Source: DASYPQ01 sp041488095
GTDB lineage: Bacteria; Planctomycetota; UBA1135; GCA-002686595
Assembly: GCA_041488095.1 (NCBI GenBank)
Contig: JBGPOP010000027.1
Span: 1-60,753 of the forward strand
Direction of reading: 5' to 3'
Length of the DNA: 60,753 nucleotides
Positions 27,501 through 36,861 of the stretch are shown piece by piece. The translations under genes were made by a program, and so were the position numbers. Every line of letters starts with the position of its first letter. Position 1 is the first letter of the stretch. A model generated the notes under the pieces. That model had not been told where the DNA came from. It ran no database searches and saw nothing but the letters and a program-made list of their open reading frames with translations.

Positions 27501-27830
27501 TGGATGTTCCGCGAGTCGAAGCTCGGACCCCTGATCGGCAAGCGCTCGTGGGGCGGGGTCGTCGGGATCACCGACCACGGGACCCTCGTCGACGGCGGCT
27601 CGGTCAGCGTGCCCGAGTTCGGCCACGCGGACGCGCAGGGACACTGGGCCGTCGAGGGCCACGGCGTCGATCCGGACATCGTGGTCGAGAACGATCCCAA
27701 GTCCGTGATCGAGGGCCACGATCTCCAGCTGGAGCGGGCGGTGGACGAGGTCATGAAGAAGCTCGGCACGGGCGCTCACGGCCTGCCGCCGCGGCCTGCG
27801 GCTCCGGTCAAGACGGAAAAGAAGAAGTAG
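24516..27830 (+). CDS. Tricorn-type protease, periplasmic or secreted
   Basis: A 1104-residue tricorn protease homologue. A signal peptide occupies about residues 1-25 (ends 'SAPAQ'). The ATG at 24516 follows GGAG at good spacing. Two beta-propeller regions follow ('SPDGRWIAFTGQYDGDEQVY', 'WSPDGKRIAFSDQTGRIFSL'), then a PDZ-like segment and the C-terminal protease core. In Thermoplasma tricorn the catalytic tetrad is Ser745, His746, Ser965 and Glu1023. Here His764, Ser989 ('NENSASDGDIFP') and Glu1047 match, with the Ser-to-Glu distance (58) identical, but the Ser before the His is Gly763. A Lys/Glu/Asp-rich insert (558-583) separates the propellers from the core. It probably degrades peptides in the periplasm. 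Confidence 0.9.
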   Translation: MHSSPVRIPGALSALVALALLAASAPAQTKLLRFPDIRGDKVVFCYAGDLWLAPSTGGTATRLTAHEGLELFPKFSPDGRWIAFTGQYDGDEQVYVIPASGGVPRQLTWYPARGPLPARWGYDNQVYGWTKDSKRVLFRSMRDGWALTDTHLYTVDLEGGLPVALPMPVSGGGDFSPGETQVVYSPLTRDFRTWKRYEGGWAQDLYIYDLATAKVEPVAHSPRTERDPMWIGNQIVFASDRDGTLNLYSYDVESKKVEQLTKSAEWDVRWPSRGEDGEIVYEGGGELHVYDTKSRTDRKLSIAVPNDGVAMRPARVSAADRIEGASLSPKGERALIVARGDVFTAPIEKGPTRNLTRSSDAHDRGAVWSPDGARIAFVSDKSGEEEIWVVDQDGSGAPEQLTKDGHTRRLGLAWSPDGKRIAFSDQTGRIFSLTLETRAVLELARDKAGSAGDYAWSGDGAWLAFSLGDENGFRSIWISGVESGELHRVTDEMFNEAEPVWDPAGNYLYYFSDREYAPQLSGIEWNFAANRTTGIFAIALRKDVKHPFPPESDEVSVKKEGEKKDDEKKGDEKKGDEKDKPKEAVRIDFEGLASRVARAPVEADNYSSLTANKEGLFYMRGGAPYYGRESERKSALMVFNLKDRKATELADEVSGYALSSDGSKVLVRQGEALNLYDASSKGKDSKKTVPTAGLMVDRVPKQEWIQIFNEVWRRYRDYFYVENMHGYDWMALRRQYGQLLEFVAHRADLNYVMGEMVAELNVGHTYITGGDWQVPERPKVALPGCRFDLDAASGRYRIARIFAGQNEEERYRSPLTEVGVDARVGDYVLAIDGQDLDLHENPYRLLRNKADRPVDLTLNEKPEKDGARKVTYRPITSETELQYLNWVAANRARVDKLSNGRIGYMHLPNMGAEGIREFIKWYYGQVRKEGLIIDDRANGGGNVSQMVLERLRRTLLGTEYSRNSDYPGTYPAVVFTGPMACLLNENSASDGDIFPWMFRESKLGPLIGKRSWGGVVGITDHGTLVDGGSVSVPEFGHADAQGHWAVEGHGVDPDIVVENDPKSVIEGHDLQLERAVDEVMKKLGTGAHGLPPRPAAPVKTEKKK
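26211..26249 (+). repeat. 15-bp tandem repeat inside the tricorn gene
   Basis: The unit GACGAGAAGAAGGGC occurs twice in perfect tandem (26211-26225, 26226-26240), followed by a partial third copy (GACGAGAAG, 26241-26249). A degenerate copy lies just upstream. It encodes the repeating DEKKG part of a highly charged linker and does not disturb the frame. Length variation by slippage is plausible. Confidence 0.75.
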
Positions 27831-27893
27831 TCCGGGCGCGCAGGCACGACCGCGCCTTGCGACGAGGGCGGGCCTGTCCGATCATTCCCCGCC

Positions 27894-29003
27894 ATGTCCA
27901 GGCCGGCCCGTCCGCCGCTCTCCGAGGTCACGGTCCACCTGTGCGGGCCGGCCGACCGGGAGGACCAGGCGCGGCTCTTCCGAGTTTGCTTCAAGAAGCC
28001 GGTCGACGCTGCAGAGCTCTCCTGGCGCTACGACCAGAGCCCGCACGGGCGCTCGGCGAGCTTCCTCTCGCGCCTCCCGGGCGGCGAGGGAGTGTGCGGC
28101 TACGCCTGCTCGCCGCGGTTCGCGCTGGCGCAGGGCGAGGAGTCGACGCGCGCGCTCCTGGGCGAGACCGGCGACGTGATGACCCACCCGGAGTGGCGCA
28201 AGAAGGGTCTCTTCAGCGCGCTCGACCGGGCCTGCATGGCGGAGACCGCGCGGCTCGCTTGGCCGGCCGTCTTCGGACTGCCGAACCGCCGCTCGGCGCA
28301 CATCTTCCTCGAGCTCGGATGGAAGAAGGTCGGGACCGTGCGGCCCTGGACCTTCCTGCTGAAGGACGACGAGGCCGCTCGCCGCGAACGAGCGCGCGAG
28401 GGCCGGCTCCAGGGCTGGCTCGTGCCCCTCGGGATGCGCAAGGGCAAGGCGGCGCGGGCGAAGCTGGCCGAGCGCAGCGGCAAGCGCTTCAAGGCGCGCG
28501 CTCTCGACCACTTCCCGCGCGAGGTCGAGGACCTCTCGCGCGCCGTCGAGAAGCGCTTCGCGCTGATGGTCCGCCGCGATGCGGCCTGGCTCGATTGGCG
28601 CTTCGTGCGGTGCCCCTCGGGACTGTTCCGCGCGTTCGGCGTGTTCGACGAGCACAACGCGCTCGCCGGCTACGCGGTCGTGCAGCTTCCGCGACCGGGC
28701 GAAGCGCAGGGCTGGCTCGTCGACGTGCTTGCGCGCGACGACGATGCGCTCGCGGCGGCGATCTCGGCCGGGCTCGAGCGCCTGGAGCTCGCCGGCGCCG
28801 CGCTCGTGCAGGCGCACGCGGTCGACGGTTCGTGGTGGTGCGAGCGGCTGCAGGAGGCAGGGTTCCTGCCGCCGAAGGCTTCCAACCACTTGATCGTGAT
28901 CGCGTGGTTCAACGATCCCAGGCATCCGATCGCCAAGGCCGCGCTCGACGCGCGCGGCTGGTACTTGACCGACGGCGACCGGGACGACGAAACGATCGGG
29001 TAG
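27894..29003 (+). CDS. GNAT-family acyltransferase
   Basis: A 369-residue protein with a GNAT (acyl-CoA-dependent N-acyltransferase) core in the first about 150 residues: 'TGDVMTHPEWRKKGLFSALD' is the acyl-CoA pyrophosphate-binding loop (the usual Q/R-x-x-G-x-G/A appears as R-K-K-G-L-F), and 'FGLPNRRSAHIFLELGWKKVG' follows as the helix-strand after it. The C-terminal half is a second, weaker GNAT-like domain ('WLDWRFVRCPSG'), a layout seen in exopolysaccharide-associated GNAT proteins. It is followed after 18 bp by a polysaccharide deacetylase gene, suggesting that the two control acyl groups on amino-sugars. No membrane segment is visible; it is probably cytoplasmic. Confidence 0.8.
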   Translation: MSRPARPPLSEVTVHLCGPADREDQARLFRVCFKKPVDAAELSWRYDQSPHGRSASFLSRLPGGEGVCGYACSPRFALAQGEESTRALLGETGDVMTHPEWRKKGLFSALDRACMAETARLAWPAVFGLPNRRSAHIFLELGWKKVGTVRPWTFLLKDDEAARRERAREGRLQGWLVPLGMRKGKAARAKLAERSGKRFKARALDHFPREVEDLSRAVEKRFALMVRRDAAWLDWRFVRCPSGLFRAFGVFDEHNALAGYAVVQLPRPGEAQGWLVDVLARDDDALAAAISAGLERLELAGAALVQAHAVDGSWWCERLQEAGFLPPKASNHLIVIAWFNDPRHPIAKAALDARGWYLTDGDRDDETIG

Positions 29004-29021
29004 AGTTCCCGGGAATCCCCG

Positions 29022-30077
29022 GTGAAGCACCGCCTCAAGCTCCTCCTGCGCGACGCCTGGGCCCGGCTGCTCTTCTACACCGGGCTGCACGCGCTCGTCG
29101 ACGCGCTGATGCCCCGGCGCCTGACGATCCTCGCCGGCCACTGCGTCAGCGCGCCCTCGAATGCGCGCCTGCCGGAGGACATGAAGATCGAGGGCGCGAA
29201 GCTCGAGCGGATCCTGGCCTGGCTGGCGCGGCGCTACGAGGTGACCACGGTCGGGGCGGGTCTGCGGCGGCTCTCCGGGGAGGGGAAGAGGAGCCTGCTC
29301 GCGCTCTCGATGGACGACGGCTACCGCGACAACCGGAGCCATCTCCTGCCGTTGCTCGAGCGGCTGCATCTGGGCGCGACCGTGTACGTCGAGAGCCGCC
29401 CGCTCGAGGAGCGGCGCGTCAACTGGTCGCACCAGTTCTTCTGGATCCTGGATCGGATCGGCGCGAAGGAGTTCGTGAACCGATTCGGCGCGCGGTGCGC
29501 GGATGCGCAGGCCGTGACGAAGCTCGAGGCGCTGCAGGCCGAGGGGCGGGCGAGCACCTACGACCTCAAGCGGACGCTCAAGTACGAGTGCCCTCCCGCG
29601 GCGCGCAACCGGGCGATCGAGGAACTCTTCGCGGCGCTGGGTGGCGACGGGCGGGCCCTGTGCGACGAGCTCTACATGACCTGGGAGGACGCCCGGGCGC
29701 TCACGAGGGGCGGCGTCGAGCTCGGCGGCCACACGGCCAGCCACGAGATCCTCTCGCGCCTCGACGCCGCGGACGCGGAGCGCGAGGTGCGCGAGGGCCG
29801 GGCCGCGCTGTCGCGGCGCCTCGGGCTCGAGAGCGAGAGCTTCGCCTACCCGTTCGGCCGGAGGTGGGACTACGACGAGAAGTCCAAGGCGGCCGTGCGG
29901 AGGGCCGGCTTCCAGAGCGCGGCCACGACGCACGCGGGGACGAACCGGCGGGGGGACGATCCGTTCGAGTTGAAGCGGATCATGATCGACGAGCGCTCCG
30001 AGCTGCACGTGATCGCCGCCGAGGCTTGCGGGGGCTTCGACCTGCTGAGGAAGGTCGGGATCGATCTCTCGGAGTGA
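29022..30077 (+). CDS. Polysaccharide deacetylase (NodB homology domain)
   Basis: A 351-residue carbohydrate esterase 4-type protein. The metal-dependent active site begins with 'ALSMDDGYRDN' (Asp98 as base, Asp99 as metal ligand). The two metal-binding histidines are in 'LGGHTASHEI' (His237, His241). A later 'FAYPFGRRWDYDEKSKAAVR' corresponds to motif 3. Family members remove N- or O-acetyl groups from glycans. The N-terminal helix (residues 12-30) is only mildly hydrophobic, so the location is uncertain. It is translated from a GTG start 18 bp after the GNAT gene and is convergent with the carbamoyltransferase module. Confidence 0.87.
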   Translation: MKHRLKLLLRDAWARLLFYTGLHALVDALMPRRLTILAGHCVSAPSNARLPEDMKIEGAKLERILAWLARRYEVTTVGAGLRRLSGEGKRSLLALSMDDGYRDNRSHLLPLLERLHLGATVYVESRPLEERRVNWSHQFFWILDRIGAKEFVNRFGARCADAQAVTKLEALQAEGRASTYDLKRTLKYECPPAARNRAIEELFAALGGDGRALCDELYMTWEDARALTRGGVELGGHTASHEILSRLDAADAEREVREGRAALSRRLGLESESFAYPFGRRWDYDEKSKAAVRRAGFQSAATTHAGTNRRGDDPFELKRIMIDERSELHVIAAEACGGFDLLRKVGIDLSE

Positions 30078-30107
30078 GACCGGCCTTTCGGCGGCTCCCC
30101 GCGGAGG

Positions 30108-30239
30108 TCAGAAGAGGTTGTAGATGAACGGCGAGCCCTCGCCGCCGCCGCCCCAGATCACCAGCACTCCGAGGAGCACCAGGACGATCACGACGGGTGC
30201 GACGATGTACAGCCAGTTCTCGCGCAAGAAGGTACCCAT
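30108..30239 (-). CDS. DUF5989-like single-span peptide (SxtK-like)
   Basis: A 43-residue peptide with one hydrophobic helix (about residues 9-30) and the C-terminal motif 'PFIYNLF'. This matches the DUF5989 family, which ends in PFIYTLF and accompanies carbamoyltransferases; the small protein encoded by sxtK of saxitoxin clusters is probably of this type, by recall of size and context. ATG 30239 follows a GGAG box. It lies 50 bp after the SGNH gene, whose own C-terminus carries the same motif ('PFIYTLF'). It is too short for most ORF finders. A role as a membrane partner for the carbamoyltransferase is inferred; no enzyme activity is expected. Confidence 0.75.
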   Translation of the reverse strand: MGTFLRENWLYIVAPVVIVLVLLGVLVIWGGGGEGSPFIYNLF

Positions 30240-30289
30240 GCTCGGTTCTCCGATCCCAGCCCTGTGAGCATACCCCGAAAAGGCCCCCG

Positions 30290-31879
30290 CTAGAACAGGG
30301 TGTAGATGAACGGCGCCACGAGGGGCGAGCTTGCCGCGACGACGAGGAGGCTGCCGACCGAAAGCAGCACGACGACGAGCGGGATCAAGTACCAGTGGCC
30401 GCGCCTGACGAAGCAGGCGAAGAGCTCGAGGATCGTCCCGATGCGGCGGCCGAGCTTGTAGAGGATGAAACCGAGGAGACCCAGGACGAACAGGACGCTC
30501 AGGGACTGTGCCGCGGCGGCCGGGAGCTTGCCGAGGAGCCAGCCGCCTCCCAGTGCGATCGCGAAGATCAGCCCGAGCATCGCGCCCACCTTGAGCGGCG
30601 CCCGCCACGCGGGCTCGCCGCGGTAGGTGAGGATCCAGCCGATGCTCAGGATGGCCCACAGGAAGCCAAAGAGCTTCAACGGGCCGAGCGACATCGGTGG
30701 TTCGACCTCCGGAGGCATCTCCGCTCTCCGAGACGCTGCGAGCGAGGGCGGGAAGATCCCGTTCCCATCGAGCTCGTCGTGCACGAACCGCGCCAGCGCG
30801 CGGTTGCCCGCGGGGTTCAGGTGCCAGTCGCGCTGGTAGTAGAGGTGTCCGTCCTTCGCGGCCGAGGCGGCGGCGATGAGCGCCTGGCGCGGGTCGAACG
30901 CCGCGATTCCCAGGTCCTTGCACAGCGACAGGAACGTCTCGACGGGGACATCGGGCGACCAGCTCGCCGGGTCGAGCTCCTTGCGGCCGAGTAGTTTCGC
31001 GATCCAGCTCGGCGTCAGATGGCCGCGCAAGGTCTCCTTCGCGACGGACTCGACGCAGGCCTTGTTCGGGATCGGGACGACGGCGAGACCCGCGCCGAGA
31101 CGAGCGCACTCCTTCTGGAGTGCCAGCAGCGCGCCGCGGGTCCGAAGCTTCACCTGGTGCATCGGCTCCGGGTCGTTCCGGAAGTAGGCGACCAGCTCCA
31201 TCTCGAGCTTCATCTGGCCGTTCGGCGACCAGAGCTCCCGTGGGTGCCCAAGTCCCTTGAACAGCCGCCCTACGGCCCAGCGTTCCATCGCCGGGGTCGG
31301 GCCCGGATCGCTGAGCACGATCGCCTCCGGCTCTCCGGAGGGGTTGAAGCGCGGCTTGGGGTAGCGTTCGTAGCGCGTCTTCGCGTTCCAGTAGAGGTCG
31401 TTCTCGTAGGGGAAGAGCACCACGAGGTCGGGCTGGAACTCCTGTCCGCGCTTCAGGAGCCACAGGACCTCCTGATCGGTCGAATAGCCTTCCGTGCCGG
31501 CGTTGACCACGTCGATCTTGCGGCCCTCGGACTGCCACCACGTCTCGAGGATGTCGACGAAGAGATCGTCTCGGTCGACCGTGTAGCCGAGGACGAAGGA
31601 ATCCCCGAGCATGAGCACCCGGTAGGTGCCCGCGGGCTTCGCGGGGCCCGCCATCTCGTCGTCGCGCAGGCCGAGCGCGTTGATGTGGAATGTGATGTCG
31701 AACTCGCCGGTCTTCTTCCGCGCCGTTCCGCCGGGCGTCTTGACCCAGCCCAGATCCGCGTCGAAGCGGTTGATCGTCGGCTGCGGGCCCATCCCCAGGA
31801 GGCGCAGGCCGACCTCCATGACGCCTGCGGCGACGGCGAGGCTGACGACGAGTGCGAGCAGGACGTTGAGCGCCTTCAT
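30290..31879 (-). CDS. SGNH-hydrolase-like protein with multi-span and DUF5989-like tail
   Basis: A 529-residue protein. An N-terminal membrane anchor (about residues 4-20) precedes an SGNH/GDSL hydrolase-like domain: block I 'LMLGDSFVLG' (Ser94), block II-like 'NAGTEGYST', and the catalytic Asp-His pair 'RDWHLNPAGN' (Asp351, His353). SGNH proteins of this type (AlgX/AlgJ-like) often acylate or deacylate surface glycans. Three to four transmembrane helices follow (about residues 395-475), and the final 40 residues match the DUF5989 motif ending 'APFIYTLF'. The same motif is present as a free peptide in the next gene. It starts 17 bp after the carbamoyltransferase stop. Attachment of a hydrolase domain to the carbamoylation machinery is inferred. 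Confidence 0.85.
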   Translation of the reverse strand: MKALNVLLALVVSLAVAAGVMEVGLRLLGMGPQPTINRFDADLGWVKTPGGTARKKTGEFDITFHINALGLRDDEMAGPAKPAGTYRVLMLGDSFVLGYTVDRDDLFVDILETWWQSEGRKIDVVNAGTEGYSTDQEVLWLLKRGQEFQPDLVVLFPYENDLYWNAKTRYERYPKPRFNPSGEPEAIVLSDPGPTPAMERWAVGRLFKGLGHPRELWSPNGQMKLEMELVAYFRNDPEPMHQVKLRTRGALLALQKECARLGAGLAVVPIPNKACVESVAKETLRGHLTPSWIAKLLGRKELDPASWSPDVPVETFLSLCKDLGIAAFDPRQALIAAASAAKDGHLYYQRDWHLNPAGNRALARFVHDELDGNGIFPPSLAASRRAEMPPEVEPPMSLGPLKLFGFLWAILSIGWILTYRGEPAWRAPLKVGAMLGLIFAIALGGGWLLGKLPAAAAQSLSVLFVLGLLGFILYKLGRRIGTILELFACFVRRGHWYLIPLVVVLLSVGSLLVVAASSPLVAPFIYTLF

Positions 31880-31896
31880 GGAACCCGGGCGCGCCC

Positions 31897-33686
<1,790 letters not shown>

Positions 33687-33687
<1 letters not shown>

Positions 33688-33920
33688 CAATCCTGCCTGC
33701 GCGCCGAGGCCAGGGTGTCGTTCTTCGCTGTCCAGGCGGTCCAGTTGCCCTTCCTCCGGCGCCGCAGGTGCAGGGGGTCGGCCGCCAGGCGGTAGAGCAG
33801 CGCGAACGGCCCGAGCAGCCCGAAGTAGAGCAGCAGAAGGAGCGCCCGCGAGAGCATGTTGCCGAAGCGCTCGCTGAGCTGGAGGAAGGCCTTGAACGCG
33901 GGCTGGAGGAAGGCTTTCAT
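33687..33920 (-). CDS. Small SxtJ-like membrane protein
   Basis: A 77-residue protein with a single hydrophobic segment (about residues 21-44, 'RALLLLLYFGLLGPFALLYR') followed by a basic stretch and a 'W-x-A-W' end. In SxtJ-family proteins, found beside carbamoyltransferases, the C-terminal half reads similarly: a helix with a Pro, then 'RLLGKDPL' and a basic tail. Here 'YRLAADPLHLRRRRKGNW' fits. SxtJ itself is larger (about 147 residues), so this may be a shortened relative. The frame is open upstream but the ATG at 33920 is the natural start. It is coupled to the carbamoyltransferase by a 1-bp overlap. Confidence 0.6.
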
Positions 33921-34090
33921 CGCGTAGGGGTGGGGGTCGCGGCCGCCCCAGGTGGATTCGGGAGGGCTCGATTTCGACCCGGTCGGTGCCGGATCTGGAG
34001 CCCTGGCGCGTGGCAGTGGGCGCACAAGGATACCGGCTGCCAAGCCGCCTGTCAGGCGGTCACCCGGCCTTCTTGCGAGATGACCCCGGG

Positions 34091-35413
34091 CTACTCGGTC
34101 GTGAGCGTCCCGCGCATCAGCTCGTCCGGGCTCGAATACACGCCGTTCTGGTCGAGGTCGCGGAGGATTTCGATCTCGATCGCCGTCCCTTGGGGCAGCG
34201 ACGAGACGAGGCTCGACAAGGCTTCGCGGGAATCCACGGCCGACGGCGTCCGCCAGCCCCGCACTTGCGGTCTCAGGGCGTCGATGAGGTCTCCGGGTGC
34301 GAGGCCGATCTGGGCTGCGGGCCCGCCCGGACGGACCTCGCTGACGCGCAGCCAGAGGCCCCGGTTGAGGAGCTTCTTCTCGACCTGGACCCCGAAACGT
34401 TCCCACAGGATTCCGACCTCGCGGTCCCAGGGCGCGAGCTGGATCTTCCTCTGCGCGCCCTTGCGCTCGACCTGCAGCTCGGCGTCGTGCCAGGGTGCGA
34501 GCCCGATTCGCGCCGCGCGGTACTCGTCCTGGTTGACGACTTTCTCGCCGGCGACCGACACGATGCAGTCGCCGGGCTTGATGCCGGCCTTGGCGGCGGG
34601 ACTGCCGGGCACGACCTTGGCGACGCACAGATGATCGCCGGACTCGATCTCGAACCCCAGCCACGCGGGCGCCGTCTCGGGTGAAAGCAGCTGATTCTCG
34701 AGCACGGAGCGCACGCGGTCGACCGGAATCGCGAAGCCGATGTTCTGGGCCTGGACGTTCATCGCGCAGTTGATGCCGATCAGCTCGCTGTTGATGTTGA
34801 GGAGCGGCCCGCCGCTGTTCCCGGAGTTGATCGCGGCGTCGGTCTGGATCAGGTCGGGGAACTCGAGGACGCTGCCGTCCTGCGTGATCGGCACGTTGCG
34901 GTGCAGCCCCGAGAGGATGCCCGCGGTCACCGTCAGCGTCTGGCCGTAGGGGTTGCCGATCGCGACGACCGTCTCTCCAGGCATGAGGTCATTGCTGCGC
35001 CCGAGCGGAATCGTCGCGAATTCGCGGTCGCCCTGGATCTTCAGGAGCGCGAGGTCCTCCTTGGGCACCCAGGAGATGACGGTCGCCTTGTAGTCGTTGC
35101 TGTCGACTTGATCATCGAAGCTGACCAGGATCTGCTTGGCGTCCCGGACGACGTGGTAGTTCGTGATGATGAAGCCCTCCTTGCGGATGACGACCCCCGA
35201 GCCCTCGCCACTGAAGCTCCTGGAGAGGATGCGGCCGAAGAAGTCGCGGGCGAAGGCGCGCTCCCCGTTGGTCCGGATGTAGACGACGGCGGGCGAGGCG
35301 GTCTTGAAGACACGCGACACGGGCGTCTCGCGCGAGCTGGGCAGATCCTCCCCTTTTTGGAGGGGGGCCAGGGACTGGAGCGGGGCAAGGGCGAGGAGCA
35401 GGGACGTGATCAT
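34091..35413 (-). CDS. HtrA/DegP-like serine protease with two PDZ domains
   Basis: A 440-residue S1C (trypsin-like) protease. A short N-terminal hydrophobic segment (residues 1-15) suggests export. The catalytic triad is His87 ('ITNYHVV'), Asp120 ('EDLALLKI') and Ser200 ('NSGNSGGP'), all in canonical motifs, so it should be active. The first PDZ domain begins near residue 245 ('VVPGSPAAKAGIKPGDCIVSV') and the second near 350 ('VRPGGPAAQIGLAPGDLIDAL'). HtrA proteins remove misfolded envelope proteins. The gene is monocistronic-looking, lying between the small SxtJ-like gene and the tRNA. Confidence 0.92.
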   Translation of the reverse strand: MITSLLLALAPLQSLAPLQKGEDLPSSRETPVSRVFKTASPAVVYIRTNGERAFARDFFGRILSRSFSGEGSGVVIRKEGFIITNYHVVRDAKQILVSFDDQVDSNDYKATVISWVPKEDLALLKIQGDREFATIPLGRSNDLMPGETVVAIGNPYGQTLTVTAGILSGLHRNVPITQDGSVLEFPDLIQTDAAINSGNSGGPLLNINSELIGINCAMNVQAQNIGFAIPVDRVRSVLENQLLSPETAPAWLGFEIESGDHLCVAKVVPGSPAAKAGIKPGDCIVSVAGEKVVNQDEYRAARIGLAPWHDAELQVERKGAQRKIQLAPWDREVGILWERFGVQVEKKLLNRGLWLRVSEVRPGGPAAQIGLAPGDLIDALRPQVRGWRTPSAVDSREALSSLVSSLPQGTAIEIEILRDLDQNGVYSSPDELMRGTLTTE

Positions 35414-35517
35414 GACGGTGGCCTCGTTTGGATGGCGCGGAGGCCGCCGGCCTCCGCGCAGGCCGCACTACGGATCCTGTCCGCACAGCGTGAGCGCAAC
35501 CCCACGGAGGCGGGGGA

Positions 35518-35594
35518 TGGTGGGCGATATAGGACTCGAACCTACGACCTCTACGATGTCAACGTAGCGCTCTAACCAACTGAGCTAATCGCCC
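35518..35594 (-). tRNA. tRNA-Val (anticodon GAC)
   Basis: The reverse complement folds into a complete cloverleaf: a 7-bp acceptor stem (GGGCGAT/ATCGCCC), D-arm, a 5-bp anticodon stem (CTACG/CGTAG) with loop TTGACAT, a 5-base variable region, and a T-arm with TTCGAGT (CCTAT/GTAGG, one G-T pair). The anticodon is GAC, decoding GUC (and GUU by wobble). The discriminator base is A and the 3' CCA is encoded (35518-35520). It lies between the HtrA gene and alanine dehydrogenase, transcribed toward HtrA. Confidence 0.93.
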
Positions 35595-35739
35595 ACGCCA
35601 CCGCCGCGAGGCGGCTCCAGTCCCGGATCGGCGGGCCGAGAAGGTTAGGGAAGCCGCCTGCGCCTGCCAAGGGTTTTCCAGGCTCGTGCGGACGGTAGAC
35701 TCTTCCGCCTTCTCTTCCCCGGACTCCCGAGGACCAGCC

Positions 35740-36861
35740 TTGAAGATCGGTGTCGCGCGCGAGATCAAGAACAACGAGAACCGGGTCGCGCTGACCCCCG
35801 CCGGCGTCGACCGCTTGCGCGCGGCCGGGCACGAGGTCACCGTCGAGACCGGCGCGGGACTCGGGAGCGGACTCCCCGACGAGACCTACCGTCAGGCCGG
35901 CGCGACGATCGCGCGCGATGGGAAGGGCGTCTTCGCCGGGAGCGATCTGATCCTCAAGGTCAAGGAGCCGCTCGAGCAGGAGTGGCCGCTCTTGCGCTCC
36001 GGCCAGACGCTTTTCACCTATCTGCACCTCGCGGCCGACCGCAAGCTGACGGAAGGTCTGATGAAGGCGAAGGTCCACTGCTTCGCCTACGAGACGCTCG
36101 TGGTCGACGGCGCGCTACCGCTCCTGACGCCGATGAGCGAGGTCGCCGGGCGGATGGCGATCCAGGAAGGCGCGAAGTACCTGGAGGCCTCGACCGGCGG
36201 CTCGGGGATCCTGCTCGGCGGCGTCCCCGGGGTCCGGCCGGCCAAGGTCCTGATCCTCGGCGGCGGCGTGGTCGGGACGGAGGCGGCCCGGATGGCGGCG
36301 GGCCTCGGCGCCGAGGTCATCGTGATGGACATCAACCTCGACCGCCTGCGGTACCTCGACCAGATCCTGCCGCGCAACTGCCGCACGGTGTACTCGACGC
36401 CGCTCGCGGTGAGGGAGGAGCTTTCCGAGGCCGACCTCGTCGTCGGGGCGGTGCTGATCCCCGGCGCGGCGGCGCCCAAGCTCGTCCGCCGCGAGGACCT
36501 GAAGCGCATGCGCAAGGGCAGCGTGATCGTCGATGTCGCCGTCGACCAGGGCGGGTGCATCGAGACGGTCAAGCCGACGACGCACGCCGAACCGACCTAC
36601 GTGATCGACGGCGTGATCCACTACGGCGTCGCCAACATGCCCGGGGCGGTGCCGCGGACGTCGACCTTCGCCCTGACGAACGCGACGCTCTCCTGGACGA
36701 TCAAGCTGGCCGACCTCGGCGCGATCGGCGCGGTCGAGAAGAGCCCCGAGCTGCGCAGCGCGGCGAACCTGATCGCGGGAAAGATCACCTACCAGGCGGT
36801 CGCCGACGCCTTCGGCCTCACCTACACGCCTCCGCTCGAAGCGGTGCGCGCGATCCGCTAG
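35740..36861 (+). CDS. ald: Alanine dehydrogenase
   Basis: NAD-dependent L-alanine dehydrogenase, 373 residues, the normal length. The N-terminal domain begins 'KIGVAREIKNNENRVALTP', the family signature. The Rossmann NAD-binding domain has 'VLILGGGVVGTEAARMAAGLGAEV' (G-x-G-x-x-G with a downstream acidic 'VMDIN'), and the central 'LLTPMSEVAGRMAIQEGA' holds conserved pyruvate-binding residues. The start is taken as the TTG at 35740, seven bases after GAGG, because family members begin exactly here; an upstream GTG at 35686 would add 18 unconserved residues. The stop codon is directly followed by the uppP ATG, so the two are read as one operon. Confidence 0.93.
   Translation: MKIGVAREIKNNENRVALTPAGVDRLRAAGHEVTVETGAGLGSGLPDETYRQAGATIARDGKGVFAGSDLILKVKEPLEQEWPLLRSGQTLFTYLHLAADRKLTEGLMKAKVHCFAYETLVVDGALPLLTPMSEVAGRMAIQEGAKYLEASTGGSGILLGGVPGVRPAKVLILGGGVVGTEAARMAAGLGAEVIVMDINLDRLRYLDQILPRNCRTVYSTPLAVREELSEADLVVGAVLIPGAAAPKLVRREDLKRMRKGSVIVDVAVDQGGCIETVKPTTHAEPTYVIDGVIHYGVANMPGAVPRTSTFALTNATLSWTIKLADLGAIGAVEKSPELRSAANLIAGKITYQAVADAFGLTYTPPLEAVRAIR

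Noticed and set aside
34901..35575. 224-residue plus-strand frame ending in the tRNA
   Set aside because: It is antisense to the HtrA gene and its last codons read through the tRNA sequence; it is not a gene.
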